Source: Caldilineaceae bacterium
GTDB taxonomy: Bacteria; Chloroflexota; Anaerolineae; Caldilineales; Caldilineaceae
Reading direction: 5' to 3'
NCBI GenBank assembly: GCA_019637645.1
Contig: JAHBVH010000061.1
Location: 1-51,036 of the forward strand
Length of the DNA stretch: 51,036 bases
Made by a program: the position numbers and the translations under genes. Shown piece after piece: positions 1 to 6,485 of this stretch (positions within the stretch are counted from its first letter, which is position 1; every line of letters starts with the position of its first letter). The notes under the pieces were generated by a model. That model worked only from the letters and a program-made list of their open reading frames with translations, searched no databases and was not told the origin of the DNA.

Positions 1-1
1 G

Positions 2-226
2 CTAGGCGGTGCAACGGCACAAATTCATATCATTGCTGGCTATGAAGCGATTGTCCTGGCTGGCTGGGCTGCCGACGAAGCAGTGATCCAGCTCGCGATC
101 AGTCTCACGCGCCGGGCAGCTGGGAAGCGAGCCGTCCAAACGGCGTTATGTGTCAAGCGGGGCAGCGCTAACACAATGTTGACAGAGCGCATACTTGACG
201 ATAACAGACCGCAAGCGTGCAACTAA
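2..226 (+). CDS. Possible 3' end of a gene cut by the window edge
   Basis: The reading frame is open from base 2 to a TAA at 224-226, giving 74 codons with no start inside the window. The product would be Ala- and Arg-rich, with a hydrophobic Ile/Ala patch near the start (AGYEAIVLAGWAADEAVI). I recognise no family. A stop-free run this long can occur by chance at this GC content, so this is either the tail of an upstream gene or noise. About 225 bases of non-coding sequence separate it from the next gene. Confidence 0.25.
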   Translation, partial: LGGATAQIHIIAGYEAIVLAGWAADEAVIQLAISLTRRAAGKRAVQTALCVKRGSANTMLTERILDDNRPQACN

Positions 227-452
227 CGCAAAGCCGATAGAATAGAGAGCATAAGACTTGCACAGCGATGGCCCTAGCCAGCAGTTAACCGGCCAGTGCC
301 ATCCACCACCAAGAGAGCGTTCGAAGGTAGGAACAAGTTGCCGACAACTAGCCCTGCCGGCAGGACGCCCTTATACGAACAATAGCAAAACCGCTCACTT
401 GTAACAAAAGTAAATAGCGAAATCAGTAGTCAAAGCGAAAGGATTACTCCGT

Positions 453-923
453 ATGCGAACCAATACCTATAACACTGTTCTGCGTGACTTTGCGACCATG
501 GCCAATGCGATGAACCGCGCCTTTGAGCGCAACCAACCGGCCTATGATTATGCCCGCAATGGCGGCAGCAGCAGCGAAGCCAACGGCGAAAAAAGTGCGC
601 CAAAGTTGCGCCTACCGCTTGATGTCGCTAGCCACGAAGACGCTTTTGTCATTACCGCATACATCCCTGGCATCAACCCCGAAACCGTTGAAATTACGTG
701 GGAAGGGGAAGAGCTAACCATTCGTGGTGAGTTCCCGCAGACGGAGGAGAAGAATTGGGCCAAGCGCGAACTCTTCCGGGGTGCCTTTGAACGCCGTCTC
801 ACCTTCAATGTGCCCGTCAATGCCGATGCCATTGAAGCTACCTCTGAATATGGGGTCCTGACTCTGCGCCTGCCCAAGGCAGAAGCAGTACGCCCCAAGC
901 AGATCAAGGTGGTTACCAAGTAA
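453..923 (+). CDS. Small heat shock protein, Hsp20/alpha-crystallin family
   Basis: ATP-independent cytoplasmic holdase that binds unfolding proteins and keeps them soluble for refolding by DnaK/ClpB. The 156-residue protein has a disordered Asn/Ser-rich N-terminal arm (about 1-50), then the alpha-crystallin domain (about 53-150): PLDVASHEDAFVITAYIPG at the start, the EGEELTIRGEF strand, and the family signature GVLTLRLPKAE near the end. The C-terminal tail is short and lacks an obvious IxI motif. The length is normal for bacterial Hsp20. The start follows AAAGGA about nine bases upstream. The gene is monocistronic and ends before a very strong palindromic terminator. No CIRCE or clear sigma-32-type promoter could be seen upstream. 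Confidence 0.93.
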   Translation: MRTNTYNTVLRDFATMANAMNRAFERNQPAYDYARNGGSSSEANGEKSAPKLRLPLDVASHEDAFVITAYIPGINPETVEITWEGEELTIRGEFPQTEEKNWAKRELFRGAFERRLTFNVPVNADAIEATSEYGVLTLRLPKAEAVRPKQIKVVTK

Positions 924-990
924 GCAAACGAGGTAAGCAAACAAGTTGGCGATGGTATGGCTGAATAGAGTTGTTTAGCCGCCCTCATCA

Positions 991-1043
991 ATAACAACAG
1001 AAAAGCCCCTACCACACTGTGGTAGGGGCTTTTCTGTTGTTAT
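991..1043. terminator. 53-nt perfect palindrome, probable bidirectional terminator
   Basis: Two perfectly complementary 26-base arms (991-1016 and 1018-1043) around a single C at 1017. The GC-rich core (AAGCCCCTACCACA) is followed on each strand by a TTTTCTGTTGTTAT-type tail. It lies between the convergent hsp20 gene (+) and the 1058-1501 gene (-), where a shared terminator is expected. The U tract lies within the stem rather than after it, so it is not a textbook terminator. Confidence 0.75.
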
Positions 1044-1057
1044 AAAATCCCCTCACA

Positions 1058-1501
1058 TCAGCGCGAGTGGGGCAATAATAAAGAGCTGCGATTGGCCTGT
1101 GCATCGGCACCCAAGCGATAACTGCTGCTATCGACTTGATTCGTAGCCGGTTGATGCAAGGCTGCCTGCTCATCGGGGGCCTGCGCATCACCACCCCACA
1201 GCAACGGTTGTTCCTCATCATCGGTCGGCTGGCGACGCGCCTGGCGCTTACGCCGATACCAAAGCAGGCAGCCGATATCCAGCATCGCAACGCCAATCAC
1301 TGTCCACCAAACTTCTTTACGTATGCCACTCATTGGTTGGAACGATACAGGTTGGGTCGGCGATACAGCCAGAGGGAGTTGTTCATCAGCCACCGATTGC
1401 ACAACCGGCGTCGCTGGGGAAGAGAGCGGTGATAAGGCATGGCTGGTGCCATATCCCGATAGAACTAGAGAACAAAGCATAAAAAGCTTGCATAATTTCA
1501 T
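1058..1501 (-). CDS. Signal-peptide, single-pass membrane protein of unknown function
   Basis: I recognise no family. The start chosen is the ATG at 1501-1499, because AGGGAAAA lies six bases upstream and the product then begins with a classical signal sequence (MKLCKLFMLCSLVLSGYG, cleavage possible near GTSHA). A frame-compatible ATG 30 bases upstream is less well placed. The mature part has a Ser/Pro/Val-rich linker, one transmembrane segment (VWWTVIGVAMLDIGCLLWY) followed by a strongly basic stop-transfer (RRKRQARR), and an acidic, Gln/Asp-rich cytoplasmic tail. This predicts outside-N, inside-C topology. It ends against the shared palindrome with hsp20. The gene is probably real, but its function is unknown. 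Confidence 0.6.
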   Translation of the reverse strand: MKLCKLFMLCSLVLSGYGTSHALSPLSSPATPVVQSVADEQLPLAVSPTQPVSFQPMSGIRKEVWWTVIGVAMLDIGCLLWYRRKRQARRQPTDDEEQPLLWGGDAQAPDEQAALHQPATNQVDSSSYRLGADAQANRSSLLLPHSR

Positions 1502-1676
1502 GACAGTTTTCCCTATAACACGAATCATCAAAACGCATCTTGCTCCGCATAACCATGCGCTTAAGAGATTAATCGTCTTAAAGGTAACTTTCCTTCATGC
1601 AAGCTACTTGCAAAAATGACAGCTTGCGCGCAAAAGGGCAGAGACTAACTAGATGGGCTACCACCAAAGGAGCGCC

Positions 1677-1769
1677 CTACCATCCCCCTGGCACAAAGGC
1701 TAGGAGTGCTAAAGAGAGCACGAGAAAAGCAAAGGCTAAGCCAAGATAATAGTTGATCTCGGGTCTCAT
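1677..1769 (-). CDS. 30-residue single-transmembrane small protein
   Basis: A 31-codon frame on the minus strand with an unusually good ribosome binding site: AAGGAGAGGGTG runs directly into the ATG at 1769-1767. The product is MRPEINYY, then a continuous hydrophobic helix (LGLAFAFLVLSLALLAFV, about 18 residues), then PGGW and a TAG stop. This architecture is typical of small bacterial membrane proteins that act as accessory subunits. The sequence matches no family I can name. It lies about 175 bases upstream of the signal-peptide protein at 1058-1501 on the same strand, so the two could be co-transcribed. Strong SD, one clean helix and charged N-terminus argue for reality; the short length limits certainty. 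Confidence 0.55.
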   Translation of the reverse strand: MRPEINYYLGLAFAFLVLSLALLAFVPGGW

Positions 1770-2090
1770 CACCCTCTCCTTGCCAGTGCTACAGATATCA
1801 GCCAATGAAGAACGGGGCTGAGGGTAGCTTAGCACATGGCTGCCACCGCTGCATCCGTAGAAAGACTCATTTCTATAGGACTTACGCGCGACCTAACCGA
1901 ATAGACTTGGCAAGCCAGGCCCTTCTGAATCGGAATTCCCCAAAACGCAAAAAGCACACTGGCAAAGTAAGCTCGTACCTAAATCCGATGAAGCTATGTT
2001 ATAAGCACTACCATAATAGCGTCAGTACGTCTAGAGTTCGTCGAATATTGAAGCATCATTCCGCCCATCCAATGTCATGTAGCCGATACA

Positions 2091-2135
2091 ATGAAGAAGC
2101 GAGCGGTTGCGGAAATCAATCGCTCGCTTCTTCAT
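2091..2135. repeat. 15-bp perfect inverted repeat (hairpin)
   Basis: ATGAAGAAGCGAGCG at 2091-2105 is exactly complementary to CGCTCGCTTCTTCAT at 2121-2135, with a 15-base loop whose outer bases can extend the stem. No U tract follows on either strand, so a terminator role is weak. It may be a remnant of a mobile or cassette-associated site. Confidence 0.6.
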
Positions 2136-2175
2136 CGATAAGGGATTGAGCTAAATGATGTCATCAGCGCTACTG

Positions 2176-2373
2176 CTAGACGAACGCGCGGAAGCCCTGC
2201 TTATCCAGTACAACGTTCTCTTCTGCGCCCTGCTCACCGCTAGGCGGCGTGGCTGCTTCCGTTGCGGCCGCGGTAATAGCAGGCGTATCCACAGCACTGG
2301 CAGACGGTTGCCGTTTTTCCTATTTCCCTCGATAGTATGGATGGTTGCCGTCTTTTTGTTTTTCGCTTGGCAT
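2176..2373 (-). pseudogene. Possible small gene interrupted by one amber codon
   Basis: Minus-strand frame from ATG (2373-2371) to TAG (2178-2176) with a single in-frame TAG at 2322-2320, 18 codons in. The part after the stop has protein-like composition (acidic and Ala/Thr/Pro-rich, ending LDKQGFRAFV), like the disordered tails of other proteins in this window. No ribosome site is evident. It may be the fossil of a longer gene, or chance; I recognise no family. Confidence 0.2.
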
Positions 2374-2499
2374 CCGTCTAACCCGTAACATGGAGCTTTG
2401 TTGCCAGGGTGACAGAGATTAGGTCAGGGTAAAAAACGGCAACGTTCTATAGAGTAGTTCGGCGGTTAAGAGAAGCTCGCTGGGAATGCGAGAATGTGA

Positions 2500-2528
2500 T
2501 TGACTACCATAACGAGTCATGATATTAT
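2500..2528 (+). promoter_or_regulatory. higBA promoter, predicted leaderless
   Basis: TTGACT at 2500-2505 and TATTAT at 2523-2528, separated by exactly 17 bases, form a near-consensus sigma-70 promoter. The expected transcription start, about seven bases past the -10 box, falls on the A of the higB ATG at 2535, and there is no Shine-Dalgarno sequence. A leaderless transcript is therefore predicted. Confidence 0.7.
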
Positions 2529-2532
2529 CATG
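2518..2532. promoter_or_regulatory. Palindromic operator overlapping the higBA -10 box
   Basis: CATGATA-T-TATCATG is a perfect inverted repeat with 7-base arms and one central base, covering the -10 element and ending two bases before the higB start. HigA antitoxins typically bind such palindromes and repress their own operon, so binding here would directly occlude RNA polymerase. The regulator assignment is inferred from position. Confidence 0.6.
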
Positions 2533-2534
2533 GC

Positions 2535-2819
2535 ATGATAGAGTCATTTGCGGATGAAGAAACTAAAAAGATCTTCAATGGGCAAGTTTCACGAAAGTTG
2601 CCTTCGACAATCCAAAGAACTGCCCGTCGCAAGTTACTTTACTTGGAAGACGCTGAGGATTTGCAAGATTTGCGCTCGCCACCAGGAAATCGCCTTGAGT
2701 TGTTGCGCGGTGACCGTGTGGGACAATACAGTATCCGCATCAACGAACAATGGCGCATTTGTTTCTATTGGGAAGCAGGGAGGGCGAAGCAGGTGAGGAT
2801 TGAAGATTACCATGATTAA
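2535..2819 (+). CDS. higB: HigB-type toxin (RelE/ParE superfamily mRNA interferase)
   Basis: Ribosome-dependent endoribonuclease toxin of a type II toxin-antitoxin module; free HigB cuts translated mRNA and halts growth until neutralised by HigA. The 94-residue product has the family shape: MIESFADEETKKIFNG at the start, a helical RKLLYLEDAEDLQDLRSPPGNRLE centre, and the conserved strand RINEQWRICFYW followed by RIEDYHD. The length is normal. The toxin precedes the antitoxin, the order typical of higBA. Its stop codon overlaps the antitoxin start (ATGATTAA), implying translational coupling. It appears intact. Confidence 0.93.
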   Translation: MIESFADEETKKIFNGQVSRKLPSTIQRTARRKLLYLEDAEDLQDLRSPPGNRLELLRGDRVGQYSIRINEQWRICFYWEAGRAKQVRIEDYHD

Positions 2820-3150
2820 ACAAAGCGAGAAGAATCAAGAAGAACGTCTCCCGCCTATCCATCCTGGAGAGGTACTTCTAGAAGATTTTATGAAGCCACT
2901 TGGCTTAAGCCAGTATCGACTTGCTCAGGACTTAGGCGTTTCAGCGCTACGTATCAGTCAAATCGTGCATGGCAAGCGTGCGGTAACGGCAGATACTGCT
3001 TTGCGTCTTGCGCGTTACTTTGGAACGAGTGCGAATGTTTGGATGCGCTTGCAGGCTCGCTACGATTTAGAAGTGGCAGAAGTGGTTCTAGCGGAACGTG
3101 TGAATCGTGAAGTTAAGGTTCGCCAGTCAGTAACGCCTTTGCCCATATAG
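2812..3150 (+). CDS. higA: HigA-type antitoxin, XRE-family DNA-binding protein
   Basis: Antitoxin that binds HigB and, through its helix-turn-helix, represses the operon promoter. The signature RLPPIHPGEVLLEDFMKPLGLS opens the domain. The HTH follows (YRLAQDLGVSALRISQIVHGKRAVTADTA), then LARYFGTSANVWMRLQARYDLE, the classic HigA C-terminal helix. The ATG at 2812 is preferred because it overlaps the toxin stop and AGGTGAGG lies upstream; a TTG at 2800 would add four residues. About 112 residues, normal for HigA. The likely binding site is the palindrome at 2518-2532. Confidence 0.93.
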   Translation: MIKQSEKNQEERLPPIHPGEVLLEDFMKPLGLSQYRLAQDLGVSALRISQIVHGKRAVTADTALRLARYFGTSANVWMRLQARYDLEVAEVVLAERVNREVKVRQSVTPLPI

Positions 3151-3200
3151 CTTAAAGAGGTATGATTCAGCATCGCACTTTATGACGAACATTCTTAACC

Positions 3201-3325
3201 GCCGAACATGCGCTGCACCTGATTCGCTGTGCTCAGAGATAATCAGTGCGGTTTACTTCGGCCAAGCGATCTCATTGACAATCTCTTTGTGCATTTGATG
3301 CTCACAGGTGAGCTACGGGTTCAGC
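3201..3325 (+). other. attC-like integron recombination site
   Basis: The 125-base segment begins with GCCGAAC (R''-like) and, after a short spacer, GCTGCACCTGA (L''-like). It ends with TCACAGGTGAGC (L'-like) and GTTCAGC (R'-like, 3319-3325). GCTGCACCTG pairs with CAGGTGAGC except for one extra G, the unpaired base expected of attC sites. Size is within the usual attC range (roughly 57-141). The R boxes deviate from RYYYAAC/GTTRRRY by a G or C at the variable position, so this is a divergent site. The call comes from pattern recognition and needs a covariance-model check. Confidence 0.55.
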
Positions 3326-3404
3326 AGCAACCAGCCACCTCCGCCTTAGCCTACCTGTACTATACTCATCACAGGTTCCATCCGTTTCGCTGGAGAGAGG
3401 TTTT

Positions 3405-4211
3405 ATGCGTTTCGCAACCTACAACATTTGGAACTCACCAACGCTCCGCGATAAGCGACACGAAGCCCTTATCACCGCTCTTCTCCAGCTTGGTGCTGAT
3501 GTTGTTGCCATTCAAGAGGTGCCAACGGCGTTTGGCACAGATACGCAAGATGCAGGCGCCGTTCTTGCGAAACAAAGCAACTATCCATATAGCTATTTTC
3601 GAGCCTACCCTCATGACCCGGATGAAGGACTTGCGCTGTTGAGCTGTCATCCGTTGAACGATGTCGGTGCGGAGTGGGATGAGCCATGCTCAAAACTGCC
3701 TGGTTGCGCCATTGGCGCGGCGGTACTGATTGCCGGTTATCACTTCTCGCTGGTGAATCTACATCTTGACTGGTCAAGCATTGCGGTACGCGAACACCAA
3801 ATCACACGGCTCGTCGCATGGCATACCGCGCGTAAAGCTTCAGGCAGTTTCTCTTTGCTGTGTGGCGATTTTAATGCCATACCAGAATCAAGTATCTATC
3901 GATTCTTACAAGGGCAGCAGTCGCTCCAAGGTGTTGAAACCCAGCCGTGGATTGACCTTGCTGCATATGACGCGTTCGTCAAAGGGAAAGCACCGGTAGC
4001 AACACTTGACTTTATGACCAATCCTCGGTGGGCGAACACGCCAAGACTTGACGTACCAATGCGTGTTGACTGGCTGATGCTCGGCGCTGAGATAGCGCAG
4101 GAATTACCACGAGTACAAACCATTGAGGTATTCGGTGTCGAGCCTCTTGCGCCAAGCCATGTTGTGCCAAGTGATCACTATGGTGTCTATGCTGATCTTT
4201 CATTCACATAG
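3405..4211 (+). CDS. Endonuclease/exonuclease/phosphatase (EEP) family hydrolase
   Basis: Mg2+-dependent phosphodiesterase fold shared by DNase I, exonuclease III and sphingomyelinase-type enzymes; substrate not predictable here. Motifs in order: FATYNIWN (the Asn), VVAIQEV (catalytic/metal Glu), LVNLHLDWSS, LLCGDFNAIPES (the GDFN signature), VDWLMLG and PSDHYGVYADLSF (the terminal SDH). All expected catalytic positions are present in the 268 residues. There is no signal peptide. AGAGAGG precedes the ATG. The gene sits between the attC-like site and a decayed toxin locus, so it may itself be horizontally acquired. It is followed by its own strong terminator. Confidence 0.85.
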   Translation: MRFATYNIWNSPTLRDKRHEALITALLQLGADVVAIQEVPTAFGTDTQDAGAVLAKQSNYPYSYFRAYPHDPDEGLALLSCHPLNDVGAEWDEPCSKLPGCAIGAAVLIAGYHFSLVNLHLDWSSIAVREHQITRLVAWHTARKASGSFSLLCGDFNAIPESSIYRFLQGQQSLQGVETQPWIDLAAYDAFVKGKAPVATLDFMTNPRWANTPRLDVPMRVDWLMLGAEIAQELPRVQTIEVFGVEPLAPSHVVPSDHYGVYADLSFT

Positions 4212-4234
4212 GTTGCCAGTAGCTGACGCCGTCC

Positions 4235-4274
4235 AAACGGCCAGTAAGCCCATGGGCTTACTGGCCGTTTTTTT
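4235..4274 (+). terminator. Rho-independent terminator of the EEP gene
   Basis: An uninterrupted palindrome with 18-base arms (4235-4252 and 4253-4270, centre CCCATGGG) ends in a run of seven T residues (4268-4274). It starts 24 bases after the EEP stop codon. A strong intrinsic terminator. Confidence 0.88.
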
Positions 4275-4368
4275 GAAATGCACAAGCACCCCACGCCCAC
4301 AGCGGATAGCTGGACTATTCGGCTTCGGGCAATACAAAAAGGGGTAGTGCTAATGGCGGAAAGCTAAA

Positions 4369-5143
4369 GTGGTCCCCAATGGCAATCTGACCAGCCAAAG
4401 AGATGCGCGTAATCTCTGGATCTACATGAACTATGACGATCTAAATCGGCTGACCAGCAAGCGCAAGGACAGTACGAGCGGTCCGAAAATTGCCGAATAT
4501 CTCTACGACACCTTGCAGCAAGGACAGCTCTACGCCAGCAAAGCCTATGACGCGTCCGGCAGCAGCGTGGTGGCAGAAACCCAAACCAGTGCCCTGGACA
4601 CGCGCTACCGTCCCACCGAACGCAAATGGTAGCAAGCCCCATGCTGTCACTGCGGCTTTTGGTTATGCTTATGGCTATGACGCCAATGGCAACCAGACCA
4701 GCCGTACCATTGGCGGCGTCACCTACACCTTCACCTATGATTACGAGAACCGCTTGGTCAGCATCAGCGGGGGTAGTGTCAGCGCCACCTATCTCTATGA
4801 TGCCGATGGCAACCGGGTTAAAGGCACAGTGAATGGGATAACCACCATCTATATTGAGGGCATCTATGAGTACCAAGGGGGTGCCACTACCAAGTATTAC
4901 AGCGGAGCGAACGGCACGGTGGCCTTGCGCCGGACTAGCTACGCCAGTGACAACGGCATCTTCTACCTGCTGCGCGACCATCTCAATAGTTCCAGCGTCA
5001 TCCTGACAAGGAGCGGAACAGTTGCCAAGCGTGAATTCTACTATCCCTTTGGTGGCAATCGCGGGTCAACCTTTAGCAGTCTCACCACCCAACACTTCAC
5101 TGGCCAATACCCCGAAAGTGCCTTACCCGATTTAGAGAAGTAA
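4369..5143 (+). pseudogene. Decayed RHS/YD-repeat protein fragment
   Basis: Carries several YD repeats of the Rhs/polymorphic-toxin shell: NGNLTSQRDARNLWIYMNYD, YDDLNRLTS, YGYDANGNQTSRTIG, YDYENRLVSISGG and YLYDADGNRVKG, then the RHS-core-like LLRDHLNSSSVILTRSGTV and YYPFGGNRG. The first repeats are in one frame that stops near 4632 (ERKW stop) and the rest continue in the next frame, so at least one frameshift or small deletion lies around 4620-4640. There is no start codon with a ribosome site and no N-terminal region. After TGQYPES the usual GLYYYGARWYDP-type end of the shell is missing; the frame reads LPDLEK and stops at 5143. It is a remnant of a much larger gene. Confidence 0.8.
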
Positions 5144-5351
5144 CACCGAAAAATTATACACTGGTTTATCTGTTAGTGCGATTGGTTCTTTTCCTGACCC
5201 GCTTATTGGCTCAGTCCACAGTACGGTCGAGAATAGTTGGGTGTTGGGTGTGAACCTGATTGATGTGCTATTTTATCCAATAGGATTGTTCCTTGATAAA
5301 AATCCGCCAGCGGGCACGTCAGTGAACATATCTGGGGTAGAGATTAATTAG
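5136..5351 (+). pseudogene. Frame-shifted continuation of the RHS locus, possible C-terminal domain remnant
   Basis: Directly after the RHS frame stops, the next frame is open for 71 codons with protein-like content (EKLYTGLSVSAIGSFPDPLI, ENSWVLGVNLIDVLFYPIG) and ends at a TAG at 5349. It has no start codon. The position matches that of the variable C-terminal toxin domain of Rhs proteins, but I cannot assign a toxin family. The simplest reading is one broken gene spread over several frames. Confidence 0.45.
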
Positions 5352-5568
5352 GAACAAGTCTAATATTCAGCAACTGCTCCCGTGGGATGCGAAAGCGCAG
5401 CAAAAATGGCTAGCTGATCATCCCAACGAGGAAATCTGGAACACGCTAGGGGGCAGCGCCTTGTATACAGAGCCCTATCGAACCCCAGCCGGAAACGTAC
5501 TGATCCCGCTCCTTTCGGACAAGCTTGATCAGCTCCAACTGCTTAATTGCGCCTTGGATATGCCATAA
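5341..5568 (+). pseudogene. Possible remnant following the RHS locus (toxin part or immunity gene)
   Basis: A third frame opens at 5341 and runs to TAA at 5566 without a usable start codon. It encodes SNIQQLLPWDAKAQQKWLA, EEIWNTLGGSALYTEPYRTP and GNVLIPLLSDKLDQLQ, which has natural amino-acid composition and helical character. In intact loci this position would be the end of the toxin domain or a small immunity protein. With three successive partial frames, the whole 4369-5568 block looks like a decaying polymorphic-toxin locus. Confidence 0.4.
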
Positions 5569-5652
5569 AGATAAACCCTATCGACCAATCGTCCATCTAC
5601 ACTAACCTGTCCACTTGCAAACGAAGAGGTTTACGGTAAAGTGTGGGGAACC

Positions 5653-5699
5653 AAAAAGCGCCTTGACCAAGACCCGAAAGTCTCAATCAAGACGCTTTT
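5653..5699 (-). terminator. Terminator of the tRNA-Pro transcript
   Basis: On the minus strand AAAAGCG-T-CTTGA pairs with TCAAG-G-CGCTTTTT around an inner AGAC/GTCT stem, ending in a T run. It lies about 45 bases past the 3' end of the tRNA gene, as expected for its terminator. Confidence 0.65.
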
Positions 5700-5742
5700 A
5701 CGGTGTACCACCACTGGTGCGACAGGCTTCCCGTCACAATAA

Positions 5743-5817
<75 letters not shown>

Positions 5818-5830
5818 ACGACAAGATGAT

Positions 5831-5859
5831 ATTATACTGAACTTTTGCTATTCTGCCAA
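5831..5859 (-). promoter_or_regulatory. Promoter of tRNA-Pro
   Basis: On the minus strand TTGGCA (5859-5854) and a perfect TATAAT (5836-5831) are 17 bases apart. The predicted start is about seven bases below the -10 box, leaving a short 5' leader before the tRNA at 5817. A near-consensus housekeeping promoter, suited to a stable RNA. Confidence 0.85.
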
Positions 5860-5924
5860 ATTTTAGGCTTGCCAGAGCATATATCTGTCAGCCAAAGCTG
5901 AGTGAGAAATGGCGAAAAAAGTAC

Positions 5925-5953
5925 TTTGCAGAGCGCTATAACTATGCTATAAT
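5925..5953 (+). promoter_or_regulatory. Strong extended -10 promoter with no adjacent gene
   Basis: TTTGCA (5925-5930), a 17-base spacer, then TATAAT (5948-5953), preceded by TGC to give an extended -10. Transcription would start near 5960. The next gene starts at 6486, so the transcript would have a leader over 500 bases long or be a separate small RNA. It diverges from the tRNA-Pro promoter. Confidence 0.65.
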
Positions 5954-6170
5954 CGGAGCCATAACCGTCGGTTGGTGCCGGATCGCCTCTATTCACCAGT
6001 GCCCATAGTGAGCGCATCAGCAGGAGAATAGCTTATGGCATGGCGAGGTAGGTAGGAAAGTGATTTGTAGTTCCTGCATACTCTTGTGATATACTATCCA
6101 GTAAAGCCTAATTTTCTTTCCAAGGTGGTGCGCAAATAGTTTGTGCTAGGTGCCAAAGTTAGGCGATTAA

Positions 6171-6221
6171 GCTAGGCTAATAGGTAAGCTAGGCCAATAG
6201 TATAGCTAGGCCAATAGTATA
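6171..6221 (+). repeat. Three 17-bp tandem repeats
   Basis: Units at 6171-6187, 6188-6204 and 6205-6221. The last two are identical (GCTAGGCCAATAGTATA) and the first differs at three positions. Located about 265 bases before the bifunctional nuclease gene, inside the possible long leader. Confidence 0.85.
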
Positions 6222-6485
6222 GATATGAATGCCCACCAACCGCAGGAAGTGAAGATCCTTTGCGTAATCATCAGTGATACAGTGTTGTCGTCGCCCTATA
6301 ACCCTATCCCCAAATGAGGTGGCGGCCACCTGTTGGACCGATAACGCCAAAGCGAAAACGTTGATCCGCAATTTCGCTCGATCCGCCCACGCTGTGTTCT
6401 AATCATTACCCAGTGGAAATCAGGAAAATGATACCGCCCATGCAGATGCGGATTCGGGCTTGACGATAAGCCGGGGGAAGAGTAG

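Larger units (their letters stand above)
1770..2456. other. Gene-poor accessory stretch
   Basis: No convincing intact gene on either strand. It contains a hairpin at 2091-2135, an amber-interrupted minus-strand frame at 2176-2373, and near 1878 the motif ATAGGACTTACGC, which resembles termini of some insertion sequences. Other open frames here lack ribosome sites and have unnatural composition. It reads as decayed or cassette-like DNA. Confidence 0.5.
2458..3319 (+). mobile_element. Probable integron-type gene cassette carrying higBA
   Basis: The segment from the TTCGGC at 2458 to the G at 3319 has the layout of an integrated gene cassette. A promoter-bearing toxin-antitoxin pair is followed by an attC-like site at 3201-3325. 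The first bases of the cassette, with the preceding G, read GTTCGGC. They are an exact complement of the R''-like box GCCGAAC at 3201-3207, as expected when the 5' end and R'' box come from the same circular cassette. Complementarity extends to 15 bases (2457-2471 against 3193-3207). Toxin-antitoxin pairs are frequent cargo of chromosomal integron cassettes. No integrase gene or second clear attC is in the window, so this would be a lone cassette or part of an integrase-less array. Confidence 0.55.
5860..6485. other. Intergenic region between tRNA-Pro and the bifunctional nuclease gene
   Basis: About 620 bases without a credible gene. It contains a strong plus-strand promoter (5925-5953), three 17-base tandem repeats (6171-6221), and a tiny frame at 6034 (AGGAG, then ATG and six codons, MAWRGR) that could be a leader peptide or chance. 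No known ncRNA or riboswitch motif was recognised. Confidence 0.5.

Noticed and set aside
1805..2149. 114-codon plus-strand frame in the accessory region
   Set aside because: Residue composition is unnatural (many His, Arg, Ser, Asn), no ribosome site, and it covers the hairpin at 2091-2135.
5954..6060. Segment after the orphan promoter considered as SRP RNA or 6S RNA
   Set aside because: The conserved SRP apical motif (GGAAG...GCAG type) and the 6S open-bubble architecture were not found.
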